The translations under genes and the position numbers were made by a program. DNA of 64,000 bases from Agromyces sp. Marseille-P2726. GTDB lineage: Bacteria; Actinomycetota; Actinomycetes; Actinomycetales; Microbacteriaceae. The notes beneath the pieces were generated by a model. It saw only the letters and a program-made list of their open reading frames with translations. It was not told where the DNA came from and did no database searches. Of this stretch, positions 54,104-64,000 are shown piece after piece. Position 1 is the first letter of the stretch. Every line of letters starts with the position of its first letter. The stretch covers positions 310,001-374,000 of the forward strand of contig NZ_CADDWM010000014.1 in assembly GCF_902809835.1 (NCBI RefSeq), read 5' to 3'.

Positions 54104-54466
54104 ATGACCACGACCGTGCTTCCTGTCGTCGACATCACGGATGCCGCGTGCTGCACGCCGCTGACGACGGAGGCGATCGACGCCGAGCGAGCCCAAGACC
54201 TGGCGCAGAAGCTCAAGGCGCTGGCCGACCCGACCCGGCTGCGGCTCGTGTCGATCGTCGCGGCATCCGAGGGCGAGGAGGCCTGCGTCTGCGACCTCAT
54301 CGAGCCGGTCGGGCTCAGCCAGCCGACGGTGTCGCATCACCTCAGGATCCTGATGGAGGCCGGGTTCCTCACGCGCAGCAAGCGCGGGACCTGGGCGTAC
54401 TACAAGCTCGTGCCCGGCGCCCTCGGGCAGCTTTCGCAGTTGCTCGACGTCACCTCGTCACGGTGA
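54104..54466 (+). CDS. arsR: ArsR-family arsenic-responsive repressor
   Basis: A 120-residue SmtB/ArsR winged-helix repressor. The recognition region is LSQPTVSHHLRILMEAGFL. Candidate arsenite ligands are the adjacent Cys16-Cys17 near the N-terminus and Cys61/Cys63 (ACVCDL) at the start of the DNA-binding helix; as I recall, the Corynebacterium ArsR uses an N-terminal Cys pair plus one distal Cys in the same way. No Shine-Dalgarno sequence is present, in line with a leaderless transcript. It should repress the three operators of the locus. Confidence 0.93.
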   Translation: MTTTVLPVVDITDAACCTPLTTEAIDAERAQDLAQKLKALADPTRLRLVSIVAASEGEEACVCDLIEPVGLSQPTVSHHLRILMEAGFLTRSKRGTWAYYKLVPGALGQLSQLLDVTSSR

Positions 54467-54604
54467 CGTCGCCCGCACCGAATCTCGCCCCGCAGCCTCA
54501 CTGCCCGCTCGGCGGGTGAGCAGATGATCGGCTGAGGCCGCGCGTCAAGCCCATGGTGGGAGGGCGGCCCGCTCCATACAGTCGGGGCACGGAGGGGAGT
54601 CGCC

Positions 54605-56083
54605 TTGACGAGAGACGAGCGGCCGCACGATGGGAGTGGCGAAGCGATCGAGCACCACGGTGCGGGCGAAGTGACCGAGGTTCGGGCGTTCCTCGATGCG
54701 TCGGAGAGCGATGTCGAGCGCGACCTCCTCGAATGGGTGCGCATTCCGTCGATCAGCGGTGACGACGAGCACCGAGCAGCGTTGAGCCGATCGGCCGAGT
54801 ACCTTGCGGTGCTGTTCCGCACCGCGGGCTTCCCTCGGGTCGAGACGTGGCAGCAGGGCGACGGTCTCGCGGTGTTCGCGGAGTGGCCGGCCGACCCGGC
54901 CGCTCCGACCGTCCTCGTGTACAGCCACCACGACGTGCGGACCCCCGAGGGAGAGGAGTGGACGGAATGCGAGCCGTTCCTCCCCGTCGTGCGCGACGGG
55001 GTGATGTTCGGGCGAGGGGCCTCCGACGCGAAGGGCCAGGTGCTGACCCATCTCTGGGCTGTGCGCGCGCACGTCGGTGCCGGTGAACGCACCGCCCCTG
55101 ACGTGAACCTGAAGTTCCTCGTCGAAGCGGAGGAGGAACTGGGCTCGCCACACCTTCGTGAGCTGCTCGACGAGCATCGGGGCGATCTCGAATGCGATCT
55201 CGTCGTCTTCTCCGACACGATGCTGGTCGACCCTGAGCACCCGGCGGTGTGCATGAGCATCCGCGGCATGATCGGCGCGACCCTCACGGTCGAGGGACCC
55301 GAGCGGGACGTGCACAGTGGCGCCGTCTCCGGTCCGTCGCCGAACCCGATCCTCGACCTGACCAGTCTCCTCGCGCGCCTGCACGACGAGCGCGGCCGGG
55401 TGACGCTCCCCGGCTTCTACGACCCCGTCACCACACCCGAAGCCGCAGAGCGCCGCGAGTATGCAGCGTTGCCGATCGACGACCCCAGCACCTGGCTGGA
55501 TCAGTCCCGGACGTCGCGTCTCACCGGCGAAGACGGGTTCACGATCCCCGAGCTGCTCTGGGCGCGACCGGCGCTGGAGGTGATCACCATCCAGGGTGGG
55601 GACATCGGTCAACTGCCGCGGGCGGTGATTCCAGCAACGGCGACCGCCGAGCTCAGCATCCGGCTCGTCGTCGGACAGAGCCCGAACGAGGTCGGTGAGC
55701 AGCTTCGGCGTTGGCTCGAGCGGGAGGCCTCGGATCTGCGGTGGGACCTGTCGCTCTCCGAGGTCACGGCACAGCCTCCGTACCGAACACCGGATGTGCC
55801 CGAAGTGCAGCTGCTCGCCGATGCCATGGCCGAGGGATTCGGACGCGATTCCGTCGGACGGATGGGCAACGCCGGGGGCGGCCCGGCGCAACTCCTCGCC
55901 GATTCACTGCAGGCACCGGTGGTGTTCTTCGGCACCGGACTCGTGACCGACCGCTGGCACGCGGCCGACGAGCGCGCGCGGCTTGATGTGCTGAAGAAAG
56001 GGGCGGCGACCCTGGCCGTGTTCTGGACTCGGCTGGGCCGGGATCATCGCCGGCGCCCGGCATCAGGAAGGGGAACGACATGA
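54605..56083 (+). CDS. M20 family metallopeptidase (dipeptidase-like)
   Basis: A 492-residue zinc peptidase. Metal-site motifs are YSHHDV, GRGASDAKGQ (bridging Asp) and VEAEEELGS (catalytic Glu pair); a dimerisation domain lies in the middle, and the last metal ligand is His in TDRWHAADE. The layout matches the carnosinase/CNDP-like branch. The start is TTG with GGAGGGGAG nearby. The stop overlaps the MBL gene as ATGA, so the two enzymes are co-expressed. The substrate is an unknown small peptide or N-acyl amino acid. Confidence 0.88.
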   Translation: MTRDERPHDGSGEAIEHHGAGEVTEVRAFLDASESDVERDLLEWVRIPSISGDDEHRAALSRSAEYLAVLFRTAGFPRVETWQQGDGLAVFAEWPADPAAPTVLVYSHHDVRTPEGEEWTECEPFLPVVRDGVMFGRGASDAKGQVLTHLWAVRAHVGAGERTAPDVNLKFLVEAEEELGSPHLRELLDEHRGDLECDLVVFSDTMLVDPEHPAVCMSIRGMIGATLTVEGPERDVHSGAVSGPSPNPILDLTSLLARLHDERGRVTLPGFYDPVTTPEAAERREYAALPIDDPSTWLDQSRTSRLTGEDGFTIPELLWARPALEVITIQGGDIGQLPRAVIPATATAELSIRLVVGQSPNEVGEQLRRWLEREASDLRWDLSLSEVTAQPPYRTPDVPEVQLLADAMAEGFGRDSVGRMGNAGGGPAQLLADSLQAPVVFFGTGLVTDRWHAADERARLDVLKKGAATLAVFWTRLGRDHRRRPASGRGTT

Positions 56084-56877
56084 CCGAACGTGAGGATGCC
56101 GCAACGCGGTCCCGCCGCGCCCGCGGCCGGCCACGGCTCATCCGGAACATCGTGCCGGGCGTGCACCTCCTGGAGCATGCCTACGTGAACTGCTACCTCC
56201 TCGAGGAGGACGGCGAGCTGACCGTCATCGACACCGCACACCCGAGCACGTGGCCCATCGTGGCGCACGCCATCCGCGCCATCGGGCGCGCGCCGGCCGA
56301 CGTGCGAGGGGTCGTGCTGACCCACGCGCACTTCGACCACCTCGGCTTCGCGCACCGCGCGCAGGACGAGTGGGACGTTCCGGTGCTCGGTCACGTGAAG
56401 GAGCAGTACATCGCGGCCCACCCGTACCGGTACGCGCACGAGAACCCGCGACTCATCTATCCGATCCGGCACCCGAAGGCGATCCCGGCGCTGTTCGGGA
56501 TGCTTCGGGCGGGCGCACTCCAGGTGCGCGGCATCGTCGGCCTCGAACCGCTCGTTCCCGGCGAAGTGCTCGGGCTTCCGGGGCATCCGCGGGTGATCTT
56601 CACGCCCGGACACACGTACGGACACTGCGCGCTGCACCTTCCGGCGGCCGATGCCGTGCTGAGCGGCGACGCGCTCGTGACCTTCGATCCGTACACGGGC
56701 GGGACCGGCCCGCAGATCGTGTCGGGCGCCGCGACGGCGGACAGCGCTCAGGCGCTCGCATCGCTCACGGCGATCGCCGACACGGCGGCATCGGTCGTGC
56801 TGCCCGGTCACGGAGCGCCCTGGCTCGACGGCGCGAGCACCGCGGTCACGGCCGCGCGGGCCCTGGGTCCCTCATGA
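56080..56877 (+). CDS. MBL-fold metallo-hydrolase
   Basis: A 265-residue metallo-beta-lactamase-fold enzyme. The HxHxDH motif is H82-A-H84-F-D86-H87; other ligands are in FTPGHTYGHC, SGDALVTFD and VLPGHGAPW. The first 20 residues are arginine-rich. It is translationally coupled to the M20 peptidase. Glyoxalase II, lactonase or phosphodiesterase activities all occur in this fold. Its last six bases overlap the convergent P450 gene. Confidence 0.87.
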   Translation: MTEREDAATRSRRARGRPRLIRNIVPGVHLLEHAYVNCYLLEEDGELTVIDTAHPSTWPIVAHAIRAIGRAPADVRGVVLTHAHFDHLGFAHRAQDEWDVPVLGHVKEQYIAAHPYRYAHENPRLIYPIRHPKAIPALFGMLRAGALQVRGIVGLEPLVPGEVLGLPGHPRVIFTPGHTYGHCALHLPAADAVLSGDALVTFDPYTGGTGPQIVSGAATADSAQALASLTAIADTAASVVLPGHGAPWLDGASTAVTAARALGPS

Positions 56878-58146
56878 CCTGAACGTCACGCGGAACCGAT
56901 CCTGCGGCAGCGCCGGAATCCGACGCAGGCTGATCCGCAGGTCCTGCTTCGGCACCGAGAACGGGTCGTCGGCAGCGATGCGCCTCGCGAACCGTGCGGT
57001 GAGCGCGATCGTGGCCGCTTCACCCGGGCAGCGGTGCCCGGTTGCGAGATCTCCGCCGCCCTGCGGGATGAGCGTATTGGGGTCTCCGTTCCATCCCTCG
57101 AACCGCCTCGGGAGGAACCGCGCGGGCGCCGACCAGGATCGGACGTCGTGGTTGGTGGCGTACAGGTCGAGGATCACCCATTCGCCAGGACGGAACGCTC
57201 GACCGCGCCAGGTGAACGCGCGTTGCACGGTGCCCGCGATGATCGGGAAGAACGGGTAGCGCCGTCGCACCTCGTTCGCGAATCGCACGGCGACGTCGGG
57301 ATCAGCGGCGACCGGTCGGCGCCACTCGGGGTGGTGATGCAGGGCGTGTGCCGCGAAGACGAGGAAGCGGCTCACCGCGACGACGGGGCGAAGCACGTTG
57401 AGCAGCTCGACTGCGGCCACCGAGGCCGGCAGTCGATCGCCGTCGGCGTCCGTGGCCTCGGCGATGCGGTGGAGCGGCGTCCCGGGCTGCACGTCGAGGG
57501 CTCCGCTGCGCACGTCCTCGACGAGCGCCTCGAGGTCGGACTCGGCCTTCCGGCGTCGCGCCCGGGCGATCCAGTTCGGCGGGCCGAAGCTCGCCGCGCG
57601 ATCGACCATGGCCGCGAGATCGCCCGACAGGCGCGAGAGGTCGACCGCTCCACCGGGGATGCCGCACCACGCGGCCGCGGCGACGGTCAGCGTTTCAACG
57701 GCGAGATCGTAGAGCGAGACGGTGCGCCCGCCCCTTTCGGCGACCGCCCTGGTCCACTCGGCGTCGAACGCCTGCACGAGGCGCTCGACCGACGCCGGCT
57801 CGAGCATCTGCATGAAGAGCGTCTTCCGGTGACGGTGCTCGTCGCCTTCGAGGGTCTGCACGCTGCCTTCGTCCTGCAGCAGATGCAGCACGGACGTGGG
57901 CATGGCACGGTCACGGGAGAAGCGGTCGCCTTCGTAGAAGATCCGAGCCGCCTCGGCGCCGTACATGACCGTCGCCCGTCGGCCGGCGAGCCTGGTCGTG
58001 AACACGTCGGTTCCGAGCCGACGGAATCGGCGCCGTCCGAACGTGTAGCCGTCGAGGAGGAACCCGAGCGACTCGTCGATGGCCCGCGCCCGTGGAATCT
58101 CTGCTGCGGGGTCGATGCCGGATGGCTGAGGGTGAAGATCGACCAT
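56872..58146 (-). CDS. CYP152-type cytochrome P450 (fatty-acid peroxygenase)
   Basis: A 424-residue P450. The heme-ligand loop GGGDLATGHRCPGE places Cys373 in the CYP152 form rather than the usual FxxGxxxCxG. Arg253-Pro254 in NVLRPVVAVSR is the pair that binds the fatty-acid carboxylate in P450 BS-beta, SP-alpha and OleT. Such enzymes use hydrogen peroxide directly to hydroxylate or decarboxylate fatty acids, needing no redox partner, and none is nearby. The ATG at 58146 has only a weak binding site. No catalase or peroxide source is adjacent. Confidence 0.9.
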   Translation of the reverse strand: MVDLHPQPSGIDPAAEIPRARAIDESLGFLLDGYTFGRRRFRRLGTDVFTTRLAGRRATVMYGAEAARIFYEGDRFSRDRAMPTSVLHLLQDEGSVQTLEGDEHRHRKTLFMQMLEPASVERLVQAFDAEWTRAVAERGGRTVSLYDLAVETLTVAAAAWCGIPGGAVDLSRLSGDLAAMVDRAASFGPPNWIARARRRKAESDLEALVEDVRSGALDVQPGTPLHRIAEATDADGDRLPASVAAVELLNVLRPVVAVSRFLVFAAHALHHHPEWRRPVAADPDVAVRFANEVRRRYPFFPIIAGTVQRAFTWRGRAFRPGEWVILDLYATNHDVRSWSAPARFLPRRFEGWNGDPNTLIPQGGGDLATGHRCPGEAATIALTARFARRIAADDPFSVPKQDLRISLRRIPALPQDRFRVTFRS

Positions 58147-58232
58147 GCTTCGTTCTACCCGCGCGCAGCGGCATCCGGTCAGGGGCTTGACAGTCTGATC
58201 GCCGCGCGCTGATCGCCGCGCGGAGTTCCCGG

Positions 58233-58748
58233 TCACCGCTCGGGCGGATTCGGTGTCGGTGCGGTGGGAGCGTCGTCCTTGCGGAACGCGCTGATCATGC
58301 CGTTGGCCTCCAGGTACGCGACACGCACCTCGTCGATGCTCTCGATGCCCTGCAGCCGCAGCTGCGCCTCGACCTCCTCGCGGGTCAGGAACTCGCGTCT
58401 CATCTGATGCCGGTTGAGTTCGCCGTCGTCGATCAGCGGCCGCTTGCTCGGCTTCAGGACCTTCCGGAGCCACGGGAATCGATAGGCCAGCGCGTCCAAT
58501 GCGACGCTCCATCCGAGGATCGTCGCGGCGAGGATGAGGGCATCCGTGACCGACGTGGACTCGGGCGCGAACGCGTGACCGACGGCGCTGGCGAGGAGGA
58601 CGACCACCAGGAGGTCGGTCAGCGCCAGCGAACCGGCTTCACGCTGCCCGGTGAGGCGCACGAAGACCGTGAGGCCGAGGAAGATCAGCGTGCCCCGCAG
58701 GAACAGGTCCCAGACCGACGAGACCTCGAAGATCGACGCGATGTCCAC
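58233..58748 (-). CDS. DUF421 (YetF-like) membrane protein
   Basis: A 171-residue protein. Three hydrophobic segments (about 15-31, 43-58 and 66-86) are followed by a cytoplasmic alpha/beta domain with PLIDDGELNRHQMRREFLTREEV and VAYLEANGMISAF, the YetF/DUF421 pattern. Function is unknown; relatives are linked to sporulation and stress. It ends with a proline-rich tail. It lies 13 bases downstream of the SDR gene and is probably in its operon. Confidence 0.85.
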   Translation of the reverse strand: MDIASIFEVSSVWDLFLRGTLIFLGLTVFVRLTGQREAGSLALTDLLVVVLLASAVGHAFAPESTSVTDALILAATILGWSVALDALAYRFPWLRKVLKPSKRPLIDDGELNRHQMRREFLTREEVEAQLRLQGIESIDEVRVAYLEANGMISAFRKDDAPTAPTPNPPER

Positions 58749-58761
58749 CTGGGCTCCAACT

Positions 58762-59601
58762 TCAGAGGATCGGCTTTCCGCCCGTCACCGCGATGCGGGC
58801 ACCCGAAACGTAGCTGCCCTCGTCGGACGCGAGCAGCACGTACACCGGCGCGAGCTCGGCCGGCTGACCGGGCCTGCCCATGGGCACCTGCTCGCCGAAG
58901 CTCTCGACCTTCTCGGATGGCATCGTCGACGGGATCAAGGGCGTCCAGATGGGGCCGGGTGCAACGCTGTTGGCGCGGATGCCGCGTTCCGCGAGTGCCT
59001 GGGCCAAGGACGCGGTCATGTTGGCGATTCCGGCCTTCGTCGCGGCATACGGGATCAGCGATGGCGACGGCATGTCGGAGTTCACCGAGGACGACCCGAT
59101 GATCGAGGCCCCCTCGTGCATGTGCGGCAGGGCCGCCTTCACGAGGTGGAAGAACGCGCTGAGATTCACGGCGATGGTGCGGTCCCATTCCTCGTCGGAG
59201 ATCTCCTCCAGCGTCGGGTGATCCATCTGGAAGGCGGCATTGCTGACGAGCACATCGATCCGCCCGAACTCGTCGACGGCCTTCTGAATGACCTCTCGGC
59301 AGTGCGCGGGGTCGGCGAGGTCGCCTGCGATGGGCACGGCCCGGCGCCCCGCCTCCTCGACGTATCGGCAGGTCTCGCGTGCATCGTCATGCTCCTCCAG
59401 GTAACTGACGACGACGTCTGCCCCCTCGCGGGCATACGCGATCGCGACCGCCTTGCCGATGCCGCTGTCGGCACCGGTGATGACGGCGACCTTCCCCTCC
59501 AGCCGACCCGAGCCGCGGTAGCTCTCCTCGCCGTGATCCGGCTTCGGCGTCATCTGTTGTTCGGACCCGGGGAACTCCTGCTGTTGCGCTGGTTGATTCA
59601 C
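58762..59601 (-). CDS. Short-chain dehydrogenase/reductase, general-stress type
   Basis: A 279-residue classical SDR. Cofactor motif TGADSGIG is at 42-49, NAA at 121-123, and the Ser-Tyr-Lys triad is Ser170-172, Tyr185 and Lys189 (YAATKAG). The N-terminal extension with GSEQQMTPKPDHGEESYRG is typical of the YdaD/YhxC/GsiB-associated oxidoreductases induced by stress. The GTG start at 59601 is supported by GAGGAGGA. The substrate is unknown. Confidence 0.9.
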   Translation of the reverse strand: MNQPAQQQEFPGSEQQMTPKPDHGEESYRGSGRLEGKVAVITGADSGIGKAVAIAYAREGADVVVSYLEEHDDARETCRYVEEAGRRAVPIAGDLADPAHCREVIQKAVDEFGRIDVLVSNAAFQMDHPTLEEISDEEWDRTIAVNLSAFFHLVKAALPHMHEGASIIGSSSVNSDMPSPSLIPYAATKAGIANMTASLAQALAERGIRANSVAPGPIWTPLIPSTMPSEKVESFGEQVPMGRPGQPAELAPVYVLLASDEGSYVSGARIAVTGGKPIL

Positions 59602-59829
59602 GACGTCCTCCTCTACGACTCGGTCAAGTCCACCGCCGGGGCGCTCATCCGGACAACCGGGTTGACACGCGGGCGGCGCCCGGCGACCAGGGCGAGACCG
59701 TGGTATCCCAGGGTGCAAGGTCGCGTTCCGGCGCACACTGCGATCGATCGCGCCACCCCCTTCTCGGTCGCAAGAATCGGCGGGTAGCCTCGGAAAGGTG
59801 AGGTGGCTGCTGCGCGGAGGGAGGGCATC

Positions 59830-60537
59830 GTGACCGGCGGGTTCTCGAGCGCGATGGAGTCGCTCGAACGCGCCGGCGGCAATCCCGGGCAGTACTGCCG
59901 ACCGTTCCTCGACGTGTTCCCCGTGACGGGAGCCTCGGTCGCGACCGTCGGCGCACTTCTCGGCAGCGAGACCATCGCCGCGAGCGATCATCTCGCGGCC
60001 CGACTCGATGAACTGCAGTTCGACCTCGGCGAGGGGCCGTGCTGGGACGCGCTCGTCACCGGCGCGGCCGTGCTCGAGCCCGATCTTCGCGATCATCAGC
60101 GACGCTCGTGGCCCGCCTTCAGGACGGCGATCGCACAGGATGACGTGAGGGCGATCTTCGCGTTCCCCCTCGCAGTCGGTCCCCTTCGAATGGGCGCGGT
60201 CGACCTCTACTCGGCACAGCCGGTGCGGCTCGACCGCACGCAGACTCGGCAGGCCGACGCGATGGCCGCGATCGTCGGGCGCCACGTCCTCCGAAGCGCG
60301 CTGGCAACCGTCGACCGTGAGAGCGAACCGTCCAGCACCGCGTACTCCCGACGCCTCGTGCACCAGGCGACCGGCATGGTGCTGGCGCAACTCGGCATCA
60401 CCCCTGACGACGCCCTGCTCGTCATCGAAGGTCGCGCGTTCGCGGAATCCCGGAGCGTGATGGACGTCGCCCGCGACATCCTGAGCGGTCTGCTCGATTT
60501 CGCTCCCACCGACGAGGGAATCGGGGATGCCGGATGA
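59830..60537 (+). CDS. GAF and ANTAR domain RNA-binding regulator
   Basis: A 235-residue protein. A GAF domain occupies about residues 25-150 (ELQFDLGEGPCWDAL is characteristic of these actinobacterial GAF-ANTAR proteins). An ANTAR domain at about 160-220 (VHQATGMVLAQLGITPDDAL) would bind twin-hairpin anti-terminators in mRNA. GGAGGGAGG ahead of the GTG at 59830 decides the start over a GTG nine codons upstream. It is coupled to the next gene by ATGA. The signal sensed is unknown. Confidence 0.88.
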   Translation: MTGGFSSAMESLERAGGNPGQYCRPFLDVFPVTGASVATVGALLGSETIAASDHLAARLDELQFDLGEGPCWDALVTGAAVLEPDLRDHQRRSWPAFRTAIAQDDVRAIFAFPLAVGPLRMGAVDLYSAQPVRLDRTQTRQADAMAAIVGRHVLRSALATVDRESEPSSTAYSRRLVHQATGMVLAQLGITPDDALLVIEGRAFAESRSVMDVARDILSGLLDFAPTDEGIGDAG

Positions 60538-61253
60538 ACGACATCACCCGCGAGAGTCGCCTCCTCGAGACCTTCGTCACGCTCGCCGACACGCTCGTCG
60601 ACGACTACGACGTGGTCGACCTGCTCCAACTGCTCGTCGACACGTGCAAGGAGCTGCTCGACGTCTCGGAGGCCGCGATCCTTCTCGCCGACACGGCTGG
60701 AGTCTTGGACGTCATCGCGTCGACGAGTGAGTCGAGCCGGCTCGTCGAGCTCGTGCAGCTGAGCGCCGAGGCAGGGCCGTGCGTCGAGAGCTTCCGAACC
60801 GGTCGCCCGGTGTCCGTGCCCGACGTTCGCGACGTGCCGGCCGAGTGGAGCACGTTCCGCGACAGCGCCGTGCGGGCGGGATTCGGTTCCGTGCACGCGG
60901 TGCCCCTTCGCCTCCGCGACACGATCATCGGCTCACTGAACCTGCTTCGACGCGGGAGCAGTGGATTGGCCCCCGAGGATGCCGCAGCGAGCAAGGCGTT
61001 CGCGGATATCGCGACGATCGGCATCCTCCACGAGCGGTCGATGCGCGAGACCACGATCCTGGCGGAACAGCTCCAGATCGCGCTGAACAGCCGCATCGTG
61101 GTCGAGCAGGCGAAGGGCGTGGTGGCCTACACGCGCGGCGTCTCGATCGACGAGGCGTTCGAGCTGATTCGAGCGTATGCGCGCTCGCATCGAGTCGGGA
61201 TCAGCCAGGTCGCGGCTCGTCTCGTCGATCGATCGCTCGACCTGCCCGACTGA
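60534..61253 (+). CDS. GAF and ANTAR domain RNA-binding regulator, second copy
   Basis: A 239-residue protein with a GAF domain (about 10-150, including VQLSAEAGPCVESFRTGRPV) and a C-terminal ANTAR domain (about 165-230, LQIALNSRIVVEQAKGVVAY). Cys82 sits in the conserved GPC segment shared with the upstream gene. The ATG overlaps the stop of that gene. Two such regulators in one operon could form heterodimers and control anti-termination together; that is inference. Confidence 0.88.
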   Translation: MNDITRESRLLETFVTLADTLVDDYDVVDLLQLLVDTCKELLDVSEAAILLADTAGVLDVIASTSESSRLVELVQLSAEAGPCVESFRTGRPVSVPDVRDVPAEWSTFRDSAVRAGFGSVHAVPLRLRDTIIGSLNLLRRGSSGLAPEDAAASKAFADIATIGILHERSMRETTILAEQLQIALNSRIVVEQAKGVVAYTRGVSIDEAFELIRAYARSHRVGISQVAARLVDRSLDLPD

Positions 61254-61372
61254 GCGACGCACGCCCGGCACGGAGACTGGTCTGGTGCGCGTGCGAAGCG
61301 CGGATTAGCATGGGAGGAGATCGCCCCGGACCCCGGTGATGTTCTCGTTATCCTGCGACCACCGGTGCCGAG

Positions 61373-61681
61373 ATGGGGATCTTCCAGCACAATGACGCGA
61401 CCTTCGAGGTCGATGACGAGGTGCTCGCCCACCTTCAGATCGTCATCGTCGAACGACTCCGCCGCGGCGAGACGCTGACGCTCTCATGGATCGAGACGGA
61501 CCACGGGCACGGGGGGATGACGACAGTCCTGCTGAACCCGACCCATGGGCTGATCTTCGAGGTGGCGACACCTGATCCCGTCATCGATCCAGTACTCATC
61601 GAGCGACTCGCCGTGGCGGCCGACAGCTCGGAGGGTCTCACCCTCCGCCGAGCGAATCCATCGGAGTCGTGGCGGCCCTGA
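61373..61681 (+). CDS. DUF7882-like small protein, second copy
   Basis: A 102-residue protein, MGIFQHNDATFEVDDEVLAH at the start, aligning with the protein at 6234 through DD-x(2)-LAHLQ-x(7)-LRRGE and a C-terminal region ending in a Pro/Ser/Arg tail. No enzymatic motif is present. It is monocistronic between the GAF-ANTAR operon and a convergent membrane-protein gene. TATCCT about 20 bases upstream of the ATG could be its -10. Function is unknown. Confidence 0.75.
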   Translation: MGIFQHNDATFEVDDEVLAHLQIVIVERLRRGETLTLSWIETDHGHGGMTTVLLNPTHGLIFEVATPDPVIDPVLIERLAVAADSSEGLTLRRANPSESWRP

Positions 61682-61711
61682 CTCGGCCTCTCGTGACAGC
61701 TCCGGGATCCG

Positions 61712-62173
61712 TCACGACGTGGTCACTCTCGTGCCCGTGCGCCGCGCCTCGGTTGAGCGGGTGATCGGCAGGAGGCCGAGCAGCAGCATCACGAGGCCGA
61801 GCTCCACCGCACCCGCCATGAAGTAGACCGCCTGAAGGAAGCTGAAGGGGATGACCATCATCTGCACGAAGATCCAGATGAGCGCTGCATATCCGGCAGC
61901 GGCACTCACGAACAGTGCCGATGGCCTCCGGCGAAGCAGGAGCACGAAGGCGACGGCGTGGACCCCGCCCAGCACGAGCGCGAGCACGAGCCCCGGTACC
62001 AGGTAGGACGAGAAGGGCGAGCCCTCGAGGTATTCGGCGGGCGGCGTGATGGCCGACGCGAGGTCGGGAACGATGGAGCCGGCGGCGAGGGCGACGCCTC
62101 CGGCGAATGCGGTCACCGCGACGAACGCCTGGACGACGAGCAGGGTGATCCGGGTTGCGTGGTTCGCGTCCAT
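61712..62173 (-). CDS. Hypothetical four-helix membrane protein
   Basis: A 153-residue membrane protein with four hydrophobic segments (about 9-35, 54-77, 84-105 and 112-135) and a basic C-terminal tail (RSTEARRTGTR). The external loop before the second helix is short and acidic. It follows the universal stress gene by about 70 bases on the same strand. I do not recognise a named family. The ATG at 62173 lacks a strong binding site; an upstream in-frame start is possible. Confidence 0.7.
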   Translation of the reverse strand: MDANHATRITLLVVQAFVAVTAFAGGVALAAGSIVPDLASAITPPAEYLEGSPFSSYLVPGLVLALVLGGVHAVAFVLLLRRRPSALFVSAAAGYAALIWIFVQMMVIPFSFLQAVYFMAGAVELGLVMLLLGLLPITRSTEARRTGTRVTTS

Positions 62174-62244
62174 GCCATCATCATGCGTCTCGACGGCGCG
62201 CACGCCGGGGACGAAGGTCCCGCGATCGCGACGAGGTCGTCGGT

Positions 62245-64000
<1,756 letters not shown>

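Overview
The window is high-GC (roughly 70% by eye) DNA from an actinobacterium, most likely of the family Microbacteriaceae and possibly Agromyces-like. Supporting signs are many GTG/TTG starts, ATGA/GTGA translational coupling, leaderless-type promoters, the tRNA Glu-Asp-Phe cluster, the ftsH-folE-folP-folB-folK-DUF3180-PH-PH-DUF2520-panC-lysS gene order, and two small proteins of a family (DUF7882-like) I associate with Microbacteriaceae. The genus is an inference.

Region 1 (1-8 kb): the end of a large LuxR-type regulator, a zeta-crystallin-like oxidoreductase with an epoxide hydrolase, a zinc alcohol/formaldehyde dehydrogenase with a small companion protein, and two small hypothetical proteins.

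Region 2 (6.5-18.1 kb): a tightly packed accessory catabolic cluster. On the minus strand it runs amidohydrolase, solute-binding lipoprotein, two ABC permeases, ABC ATPase, aldehyde dehydrogenase, thiamine-diphosphate enzyme, 14-helix MFS transporter. An IclR regulator lies upstream, divergent from an isochorismatase-like hydrolase, with a glyoxalase-like (VOC) protein beyond. The genes fit uptake of a small anionic organic compound, a decarboxylation to an aldehyde and oxidation to an acid; the substrate is unknown.

Region 3 (18.1-28.4 kb): a Phd/RelE-type toxin-antitoxin pair, three tRNAs, two secreted peptidoglycan hydrolases sharing a coiled-coil N-terminus, an AbiEi-like/nuclease-fold gene bracketed by two covarying hairpin repeats, then ppa (divergent), tilS, hpt, a frameshifted MFS/cyclic-nucleotide-binding fusion and a cyclase-fold protein.

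Region 4 (28.5-49.7 kb): mainly core genes: ftsH, the folate operon, paired PH-domain membrane proteins, panC, lysS, a cardiolipin synthase, a pirin, an Xre/DUF2975 pair with a palindromic operator, clpC, a stand-alone N-acetylglutamate synthase, membrane and secreted proteins, a methyltransferase. Region 5 (49.7-54.5 kb): radA, an SGNH hydrolase, tRNA-Ser and an arsenic locus (flavoprotein, arsC, arsR) with three matching operator palindromes but no efflux pump.

Region 6 (54.5-64 kb): an M20 peptidase and MBL hydrolase pair, a CYP152-type P450 peroxygenase, a YetF-like protein, a stress-type SDR, two GAF-ANTAR regulators in one operon, a second DUF7882-like protein, a universal stress protein, and the start of a DosS/DevS-like GAF sensor cut by the window end.

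A 9-base word, GGATGCCGC, and its complement occur about 37 times by hand count, in coding and non-coding DNA on both strands. Only two copies lie before 19 kb and none in the 10.5 kb between 8.6 and 19.1 kb, which holds most of the catabolic cluster; this is consistent with, but does not prove, a foreign origin for that block.
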